Assembly: GCF_004762095.1 (NCBI RefSeq)
Contig: NZ_SIJH01000007.1
Coordinates: 62,001 to 126,000 of the forward strand
DNA from: Tabrizicola caldifontis
GTDB lineage: Bacteria > Pseudomonadota > Alphaproteobacteria > Rhodobacterales > Rhodobacteraceae
DNA: 64,000 nt
Direction: 5' to 3'
Position numbers and translations under genes: made by a program. Positions 58,350 through 64,000 of this stretch are shown here, in pieces (the first letter of the stretch is position 1; each line of letters opens with the position of its first letter). The notes under the pieces are model-generated. The model was not told where the DNA came from and ran no database searches. It saw only the letters and a program-made list of their open reading frames with translations.

Positions 58350-59744
58350 ATGTCACAAAACCCGCCCCTCCTTCGCCCCGACCTGGCCCGCGCCCAGGTG
58401 CCCGACACCCGCCGCACCAGATCTGACGGAACGGCCCAGCCGACCATCGGCATGGTCAGCCTCGGCTGCCCCAAGGCGCTGGTGGACAGCGAGCGTATCC
58501 TGACCCGGCTGCGCGCGGAAGGCTATGCGATCAGCCCCGATTATCAGGGCGCGGATGCGGTGATCGTGAACACCTGCGGCTTCCTCGACAGCGCCAAGGC
58601 GGAAAGCCTGGAGGCGATCGGCGAGGCCCTGCAGGAAAACGGCCGGGTGATCGTGACCGGCTGTCTGGGGGCGGAACCCGAGTATATCACCGGGGCGCAT
58701 CCGAAGGTGCTGGCCGTGACCGGCCCGCATCAGTACGAGGCGGTGCTGGATGCCGTCCATGCCGCCGTGCCCCCCGCACCGGACCCGTTCATCGACCTCC
58801 TGCCCGCCTCGGGCGTGAAGCTGACGCCGCGCCATTACAGCTATCTGAAGATTTCCGAAGGCTGCAATCACAAGTGCCGCTTCTGCATCATCCCCGACAT
58901 GCGCGGCCGTCTGGTCAGCCGCCCGGCCCATGCCGTGCTGCGCGAGGCGGAAAAGCTGGTCGAGGCAGGTGTGAAAGAGCTTCTGGTCATCAGCCAGGAC
59001 ACCTCGGCCTATGGGGTGGACCGCAAGCACGACCTGTCGCCGTGGAAGGGCGGCGAGGTCCGCGCGCACATCACCGACCTCGCGCGCGAGATGGGCAAGC
59101 TCGGCGCCTGGGTGCGGCTGCACTACGTTTATCCCTACCCCCATGTGCGTGACCTGATCCCGCTGATGGCGGAAGGGCTGGTGCTGCCCTACCTCGACAT
59201 CCCCTTCCAGCACGCCCATCCCGACACGCTGAAACGCATGGCCCGCCCGGCGGCGGCGGCGCGGACGCTGGACGAGATCGCCGCGTGGCGCGCCATCTGC
59301 CCCGAGCTGACGCTGCGGTCCACCTTCATCGTCGGCTATCCGGGCGAGACCGAGGAAGAGTTCCAGACTCTGCTGGACTGGCTGGACGAGGCGCAGCTCG
59401 ACCGGGTCGGCTGCTTCCAGTACGAGAACGTGAAGGGCGCGCGGTCGAACGACCTGCCGGACCATGTGGCCCCCGAAGTGAAGCAGGAGCGATTTGATCG
59501 CTTCATGGAAAAGGCGCAGGCAATTTCGGCGGCGAAACTTGCCGCGAAGGTTGGCAAAGTGCTATCTGTGATCGTGGACGAGGTGGACGACGAAGGCGCC
59601 ACCTGCCGCACGATGGCCGACGCTCCCGAGATCGACGGCAACCTTTTCATCGACGAGGGCTTCGACGGCCTCGCCCCGGGCGACATCGTGACCGTCGAGG
59701 TGGACGAGGCCGGCGACTATGACCTCTGGGGCCGACTGGTATAG
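58350..59744 (+). CDS. rimO: Ribosomal protein uS12 methylthiotransferase
   Basis: Radical-SAM enzyme that methylthiolates an Asp of S12. 464 residues. N-terminal domain cysteines in [21 protein letters not shown] and TGCLG; radical-SAM motif [12 protein letters not shown] domain at the end. The N-terminus has an extension of about 30 residues. A CDGSH iron-sulfur protein gene follows by 64 bp. Confidence 0.96.
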   Translation: MSQNPPLLRPDLARAQVPDTRRTRSDGTAQPTIGMVSLGCPKALVDSERILTRLRAEGYAISPDYQGADAVIVNTCGFLDSAKAESLEAIGEALQENGRVIVTGCLGAEPEYITGAHPKVLAVTGPHQYEAVLDAVHAAVPPAPDPFIDLLPASGVKLTPRHYSYLKISEGCNHKCRFCIIPDMRGRLVSRPAHAVLREAEKLVEAGVKELLVISQDTSAYGVDRKHDLSPWKGGEVRAHITDLAREMGKLGAWVRLHYVYPYPHVRDLIPLMAEGLVLPYLDIPFQHAHPDTLKRMARPAAAARTLDEIAAWRAICPELTLRSTFIVGYPGETEEEFQTLLDWLDEAQLDRVGCFQYENVKGARSNDLPDHVAPEVKQERFDRFMEKAQAISAAKLAAKVGKVLSVIVDEVDDEGATCRTMADAPEIDGNLFIDEGFDGLAPGDIVTVEVDEAGDYDLWGRLV

Positions 59745-59808
59745 ACCCATTGACAGGCGGGGGCCACGGCCCATCTTGCTGCCCAGCAAAACCCAGCAGG
59801 AGCGCCAC

Positions 59809-60051
59809 ATGCCCAGCACCCCGATTGTCGCCGCAACCACCCCCTTCAAGGTCGAGGTCGAGGAAGGCAAGTCCTACTTCTGGTGCGCCTGCGGCAGATC
59901 GGCGCGTCAGCCCTTCTGCGACGGCAGTCACAAGGATACGGGCATTTCGCCGTTAAAGTGGACGGCCGATGCCTCCCGTACGGTGTTCTTCTGCGGCTGC
60001 AAGCAATCGGCCAAGGCCCCGATGTGCGACGGGTCGCACAAGTCCCTCTGA
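59809..60051 (+). CDS. Double CDGSH iron-sulfur protein
   Basis: 80 residues with two CDGSH [2Fe-2S] sites: CACGRSARQPFCDGSH and CGCKQSAKAPMCDGSH, each C-x-C-x(8)-CDGSH. Prokaryotic tandem mitoNEET-like proteins may hold or pass clusters. Start at 59809 with CAGGAG upstream. It may assist rimO, which needs two clusters; this is inference from position. Confidence 0.92.
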   Translation: MPSTPIVAATTPFKVEVEEGKSYFWCACGRSARQPFCDGSHKDTGISPLKWTADASRTVFFCGCKQSAKAPMCDGSHKSL

Positions 60052-60123
60052 CCCCCGACCGGTCGCTTGGCCCGGATGCGTGACCCACTGTCGCAGGCTC
60101 TGGCCGGCGTACCCCGCAGGGCC

Positions 60124-60501
60124 ATGTCCCAGCCCATGACCGATGAAACCCGTGTTCTCTACAATCAGGATTGCCCTATCTGCCGGTTCGAGATCGAGGC
60201 CTATCGCCGGCGCGCCGGGTCTCTGGGATTGCCGATCCGGTTCGAGGGTCTCGACCAGGCCGAGGACTGGGGCCTGACCCCCGACCAGGCTGCCGGGCAA
60301 CTGCACGTCCGGCAGAATGGCCGCGTCCTGTCTGGGATTGAGGCATTCCGGGCACTCTGGTCGGCCCTGCCGGGCTGGCGCTGGCTTTCGCGGGTCTGTG
60401 GCTGGCCCGTGATCCGCCCCTTTTCTGAGGTGCTTTATGCGCGGATCGTCGCGCCGGCCCTTTACCACGCGCATCTGCGCCGGCAGCGACGGCGCCGCTA
60501 G
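60124..60501 (+). CDS. DCC-family thiol-disulfide oxidoreductase-like protein (DUF393)
   Basis: 125 residues. The DxxCxxC-type motif is seen as YNQDCPICRFEI near the start, followed by the family's RFEGLDQ and GIEAFRALWSALPGWRWLSR. Earlier in-frame starts exist (TTG at 60067); I prefer ATG 60124 (or 60136). Function unknown. Its 3' end overlaps the convergent dgkA by 4 bp. Confidence 0.85.
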   Translation: MSQPMTDETRVLYNQDCPICRFEIEAYRRRAGSLGLPIRFEGLDQAEDWGLTPDQAAGQLHVRQNGRVLSGIEAFRALWSALPGWRWLSRVCGWPVIRPFSEVLYARIVAPALYHAHLRRQRRRR

Positions 60502-60860
60502 CCCACCAGCACCACCCCCCAGGCCACCCCTGCCGCGATGGCCGCCAACGCCACGCAGGCCGAGCCGCAGTCCTTGGCCTTCTTGGCCTTGGGGTGCACC
60601 TCGGCCGAGACGAGATCCACAACCTCTTCGACGGCGGTGTTCACCAGTTCCGCCGCCAGCACCAGCAGCCCCAACGCCAGGACCAGCGCCCGCTCGCCCG
60701 GCGTCAGGTCGAGGGAAAACGCTGCCGCCGCGGAAAGCACATTGGCCAAAGTCCATTGCCGCAGCGTCTTTTCCGTTGACCAGGCGGCGCTGAAGCCTTG
60801 CCATGACCAGAGCACCGTATTCGACAGCCGCCGCAGTTCGCCGCGGATAAGATCGCGCAT
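60498..60860 (-). CDS. dgkA: Diacylglycerol kinase (prokaryotic type)
   Basis: 120-residue inner-membrane kinase with three membrane helices. The family motif is LAAELVNTAVEEVVDLVS. Recycles diacylglycerol to phosphatidic acid. I prefer the ATG at 60860 (AGGGGGATC upstream); a GTG at 60875 is possible. Confidence 0.93.
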   Translation of the reverse strand: MRDLIRGELRRLSNTVLWSWQGFSAAWSTEKTLRQWTLANVLSAAAAFSLDLTPGERALVLALGLLVLAAELVNTAVEEVVDLVSAEVHPKAKKAKDCGSACVALAAIAAGVAWGVVLVG

Positions 60861-60919
60861 GAGATCCCCCTTCACCCCGGCGGCAGCCTAGGCCGCTGGC
60901 CCTGCAGGGCGCAACCGGA

Positions 60920-61393
60920 TCAGCCCTGGAAAGCGAAGCCCGGCGGATAGCTGTGGAAGCCGTCGAAATCCGCCTTGCCCAGCGGCACCCCTGCCGCGCG
61001 CAAGGCCGCATAGCCCATCGTCAGATGAAAGAAGAAGTTTGGCAGACCGTAAAGATACAGGAATTCGGTCCCGGTCTGCTGCAATTCGGCAAAGCCTGCG
61101 GTGTGGCGGATGATCCTGTCCTCGGCTCCCGCGAACTCGGCGGGACTCATGGCGCCCAGCATGGCGCGGGCTACTGCCAGCCTTGGCCCCAGCGCCTGCG
61201 GCAGGTCGGGCACCTCGCGCCCGGCCAGGGGGCAGGCGATGCGCAAGCTGAAACCCGCGGCCGTGGCGAACTGCTGGCTGGCCGGGAAGGCATCGGCGAT
61301 GCGCGCCTCCAGCGCCTCGGGCCCTGCCTTCTCGACCATCGCGGCCACGCGGGCCAGGTAGTGCCGGAAGACGGGGACCGAGGCGTGATACAT
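60920..61393 (-). CDS. DUF1993 family protein (second copy)
   Basis: 157 residues, [42 protein letters not shown] and GLPNFFFHLTMGYAALRAAGVPLGK. AAGGAGG lies before its ATG, which shares a base with the aspS stop (TGATG), so it is translated with aspS. Paralogue of 16430-16924. Function unknown. Confidence 0.87.
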   Translation of the reverse strand: MYHASVPVFRHYLARVAAMVEKAGPEALEARIADAFPASQQFATAAGFSLRIACPLAGREVPDLPQALGPRLAVARAMLGAMSPAEFAGAEDRIIRHTAGFAELQQTGTEFLYLYGLPNFFFHLTMGYAALRAAGVPLGKADFDGFHSYPPGFAFQG

Positions 61394-63189
61394 CACGCCT
61401 CCTTCGGCAGGACGCGCAGGCGCAATTCACGCAGCTGTTCGTTGGTCGGCTCGGATGGCGCGCCCATCATCAGATCCTCGGCGCGCTGGTTCATCGGGAA
61501 CATGATGACCTCGCGGATGTTCTGCGTATCGGCCAAAAGCATCACAAGCCGGTCAATCCCCGCCGCGCAACCACCATGCGGGGGCGCGCCATACTTGAAA
61601 GCCTTGACCATGCCGCCAAAGCGCTTTTCCACCTCGTCCCGGCCATAACCCGCGATTTCGAAGGCGCGATACATGATTTCGAGCTTGTGGTTGCGGATCC
61701 CACCCGAAATCACCTCGTAGCCGTTGCAGGCCAGGTCATACTGGAAGGCCAGCACCTTCAGCGGATCGCCGTTCAGCGCCTCGAGCCCGCCCTGAGGCAT
61801 CGAGAAGGGGTTGTGGCTGAAGTCGATCTTCCCTTCGTCGGTCTTTTCATACATCGGGAAATCGACGATCCACGCAAAGCGGAAGCAGTCCTTCTCGGTC
61901 AGCCCCAGCTCCTCGCCGATCACGTTCCGCGCCTTGCCGGCGATGCCCTCGAAAGCCTCGGGCTTGCCGCCCAGGAAGAAGGCCGCATCGCCCTTCTCCA
62001 GCCCCAGTTGCAGCCGGATCGCCTCGGTCCGCTCCGGCCCGATATTCTTGGCCAGGGGGCCAGCAGCCTCCATGCCGCTGCCATCCTCGGCCTCGCGCCA
62101 GAAGATGTAGCCCATCCCCGGCAAGCCCTGCTGTTGCGCGAATGCGTTCATCCGGTCGCAGAACTTGCGGCCCACGGGCTCGCCCGACGGCCCCTTGGGC
62201 GCGGGGATCGCGCGGACCTCGTTGCCCTCCTGCTCCAGCAGTTTGGCGAAGATCGCAAAGCCCGAGCCGCGGAAATGCTCGCTCACGTCCTGCATGCGGA
62301 TCGGGTTGCGCAGGTCGGGCTTGTCGCTGCCATACCACTTCAGCGCATCCCGATAGGCGATGCGCGGCCAGTCGGAATAGACCTTCCGGCCCTTGCCGAA
62401 GGTCTCGAACAGGCCCTGGATCACCGGCTGGACGGCCGCGAAGACGTCGTCCTGCGTGACGAAGCTCATCTCGATGTCCAGCTGGTAGAAGTCGGTCGGC
62501 GATCGGTCGGCGCGCGGGTCCTCGTCGCGAAAACAGGGGGCGATCTGGAAATAGCGGTCGAAACCAGCCACCTGGATCAGCTGCTTGAACTGCTGCGGCG
62601 CCTGCGGCAGGGCGTAGAACTTGCCCGGATGCAGGCGCGACGGCACCAGGAAGTCGCGCGCGCCTTCGGGCGATGAGGCGGTGATGATCGGTGTCTGGAA
62701 CTCGGTGAAGCCCTGGTCCCACATCGCATTGCGCAGCCAGCGCACCACGTTCGACCGCAGCATCATGTTCTGGTGCATGCTGTCCCGGCGCAGGTCGAGG
62801 AAGCGGTAGGTCAGCCGCGTCTCCTCGGGGTATTCGGTGTCGCCGAAGACCGGCAGCGGCAGTTCTTCGGCCGGGCCCAGGACTTCGAGGTCGGTCACAT
62901 AGACCTCGATCTCGCCGGTCGGGATCTTGGGGTTCACCAGGGCGGCGTCGCGCGCCTTGACCCGACCATCGACGCGGATCACCCATTCGGCCCGCACCTT
63001 TTCAAGTGCGGCGAACGCCGGGCTGTCGCCATCGCACAGGATCTGGGTAATCCCGTAATGGTCGCGCAGGTCGATGAACAGCACGCCGCCATGATCGCGC
63101 ACCCGGTGGACCCAGCCCGACAGGCGGACGGTTTCGCCCACATGGGCCTTGTTCAGCGCGGCGCAGGTGTGGCTGCGATAGGCATGCAT
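61393..63189 (-). CDS. aspS: Aspartate--tRNA ligase
   Basis: Class II synthetase, 598 residues. OB-fold tRNA anticodon domain ([23 protein letters not shown]), motif 2 [20 protein letters not shown], bacterial insertion (GAD) domain and motif 3 GIDRLVML. Start [13 protein letters not shown] at 63189, with AAAGGGG upstream. Many alphaproteobacterial forms also charge tRNA-Asn; that is not decidable here. Confidence 0.97.
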   Translation of the reverse strand: MHAYRSHTCAALNKAHVGETVRLSGWVHRVRDHGGVLFIDLRDHYGITQILCDGDSPAFAALEKVRAEWVIRVDGRVKARDAALVNPKIPTGEIEVYVTDLEVLGPAEELPLPVFGDTEYPEETRLTYRFLDLRRDSMHQNMMLRSNVVRWLRNAMWDQGFTEFQTPIITASSPEGARDFLVPSRLHPGKFYALPQAPQQFKQLIQVAGFDRYFQIAPCFRDEDPRADRSPTDFYQLDIEMSFVTQDDVFAAVQPVIQGLFETFGKGRKVYSDWPRIAYRDALKWYGSDKPDLRNPIRMQDVSEHFRGSGFAIFAKLLEQEGNEVRAIPAPKGPSGEPVGRKFCDRMNAFAQQQGLPGMGYIFWREAEDGSGMEAAGPLAKNIGPERTEAIRLQLGLEKGDAAFFLGGKPEAFEGIAGKARNVIGEELGLTEKDCFRFAWIVDFPMYEKTDEGKIDFSHNPFSMPQGGLEALNGDPLKVLAFQYDLACNGYEVISGGIRNHKLEIMYRAFEIAGYGRDEVEKRFGGMVKAFKYGAPPHGGCAAGIDRLVMLLADTQNIREVIMFPMNQRAEDLMMGAPSEPTNEQLRELRLRVLPKEA

Positions 63190-63287
63190 CGTCGTTCCCC
63201 TTTCCAGGGCCACCAATTCCATCGCGCCGATACACCCTGCCCCGCGCCGCAAGTCAACCCCGCCGCTCCGGCCCCGCTGCCTGCCAT

Positions 63288-63313
63288 TTCCAAAAATACT
63301 CTTCGGGGGTCCG
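63288..63313. repeat. Short interspersed motif, copy 2
   Basis: TTCCAAAAATACTC, TTC, GGGGGTCCG; matches the motif in the argD-argF gap (15294-15316). Confidence 0.5.
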
Positions 63314-63337
63314 TAGCGCGATGTACCCCCTGCGGTC

Positions 63338-63946
63338 TCACCCGGGAAACCGGGCTGGAACAAGCCCCCGCAGCGCGTTGCCAACCCAGAGCCGCACCTT
63401 CGGCAGATCGTCTGCCAGCAGCACCTCCTCCGGGACGCCAAGCTCGGCGCGCAGCACCCCGGGCAGCAGGCCGCAGGCCACCGGCGGCGTGCGCATCCCC
63501 TGCCCGCGGTCGAAGAAGATGGTCGTGATCGTGCCCTCGCAGACCTCGCCGCGCTCGTTCAGGAACAGCACTTCATCCACGCCTTCGGGCAGGGCGGCGC
63601 GGGCCGCGTCATAGACCGCGCGCCGGGTCGATTTCACCCGCAGCCAGGGATCGTCCGACCGCAGCCGCGCCCTGGCCAGCCCCAGCCGCCAGTCCGGTTT
63701 CGCCGGCGGCAGAGCGGACACCTGCCATTCCACCCGCCCCGCCCGGTCAAGCGTCAGCCGCAAGCGCGCAGGATGATCCGGGCCAGAGGGCGCCACGTCC
63801 GGGCAATCCCAGCCCAGAAGCGCCGCCGACCGCTGCAGCCGCGCCAGATGCAGTGGCCAGCGCGGGGCACGCAGCCCGTCCCACAGCACAGTCTCGATCA
63901 GCTTCAGTCCGGGCGCACCGCCGCCTTCACGAAGCGCGCCTTCCAC
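63338..63946 (-). CDS. Class IV aminotransferase-like protein (PabC/aminodeoxychorismate lyase)
   Basis: 202 residues of the fold-type IV PLP family: [11 protein letters not shown], then the PLP lysine in [10 protein letters not shown] and [18 protein letters not shown]. Placed right after pabB, so probably converts aminodeoxychorismate to 4-aminobenzoate for folate. The GTG at 63946 (GGGAGGAGG upstream) overlaps the end of pabB by 43 bp. Confidence 0.85.
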   Translation of the reverse strand: MEGALREGGGAPGLKLIETVLWDGLRAPRWPLHLARLQRSAALLGWDCPDVAPSGPDHPARLRLTLDRAGRVEWQVSALPPAKPDWRLGLARARLRSDDPWLRVKSTRRAVYDAARAALPEGVDEVLFLNERGEVCEGTITTIFFDRGQGMRTPPVACGLLPGVLRAELGVPEEVLLADDLPKVRLWVGNALRGLVPARFPG

Positions 63947-64000
63947 AGCGCCTCCTCCCATTCGCCTTCGGCGGTGGAGCCATGCGTCAGCCCCCCGCCC
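63904..64000 (-). CDS. pabB: Aminodeoxychorismate synthase component I, C-terminal end only
   Basis: The last 31 codons of an upstream gene: [18 protein letters not shown], then [13 protein letters not shown] and stop. GGGLT...S...E..E is the conserved end of the chorismate-binding enzymes PabB/TrpE; the neighbour PabC-like gene favours PabB. The rest is outside the window. Confidence 0.75.
   Translation of the reverse strand, partial: GGGLTHGSTAEGEWEEALWKARFVKAAVRPD

Overview
The window is GC-rich chromosomal DNA from an alphaproteobacterium, most likely Rhodobacteraceae/Paracoccaceae (Rhodobacter, Paracoccus, Gemmobacter-like). Pointers: a GcrA cell-cycle regulator, a full CtrA-type box (TTAA-N7-TTAA), FnrL-type boxes, the alphaproteobacterial glycerol ABC system glpSTPQUV, lineage-typical small families (DUF1467, DUF6455, DUF1993), and strong GC bias at third positions that creates long false frames opposite real genes. 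I see no rRNA, tRNA, CRISPR array, transposase or prophage. This is mostly core chromosome with two carbon-uptake islands.

Layout. 1-11 kb: 3' part of a sigma-54 response regulator, NAD kinase divergent from glyA, a TopAI/YjhQ-like toxin-antitoxin pair, the helicase hrpB carrying an in-frame repeat insertion, several small conserved genes, two GNAT acetyltransferases and about 870 bp that look like decayed coding sequence. 11-21 kb: methylmalonyl-CoA epimerase, gcrA, a Hint-domain protein without the usual cysteine, argD-argF, an MFS transporter, a CbiX-like protein, a Rieske oxygenase and an SGNH hydrolase. 21-30 kb: a LacI-family regulator followed by an ABC importer (binding protein, two permeases, a 62-aa membrane protein, two ATPases) and a fused dihydroxyacetone kinase. 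Matching operators precede both the regulator and the transporter. 30-37.6 kb: purC, hsp20, a PfkB kinase, dtd, an acyl-CoA synthetase and an ABC exporter. 37.6-49.1 kb: glycerol island with divergent glpR, then glpD-glpS-glpT-glpP-glpQ-glpU-glpV, glpK and an iron-type alcohol dehydrogenase. 49-64 kb: small membrane proteins, meaB, rpmB, lepA, a frameshifted BrnA-like gene, an AsmA-family gene, rimO, a CDGSH protein, dgkA, aspS, and a pabC-like gene overlapping the end of pabB.

How it fits together. The two ABC islands converge on dihydroxyacetone phosphate. The glp genes import glycerol, phosphorylate it (GlpK) and oxidise glycerol-3-phosphate (GlpD). The LacI island probably imports a short ketose such as dihydroxyacetone, or a relative such as erythrulose, and phosphorylates it with the DhaK-DhaL fusion. 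Both operons contain a small membrane protein next to the permeases and encode two different ATPases. In GlpS/GlpT the degenerate motifs are complementary, predicting one working and one degenerate ATP site, whereas both ATPases of the LacI island look intact.

The main unusual features are: the LacI-controlled putative triose module with its operators; the GlpS/GlpT asymmetry; a GC-rich hairpin repeat found inside hrpB and twice inside the LacI operon; the TopAI/YjhQ pair with an upstream 10-bp inverted repeat; FnrL and CtrA boxes before small uncharacterised genes; and a homopolymer frameshift in a BrnA-like gene. All assignments are from reading the sequence; no database search was run.
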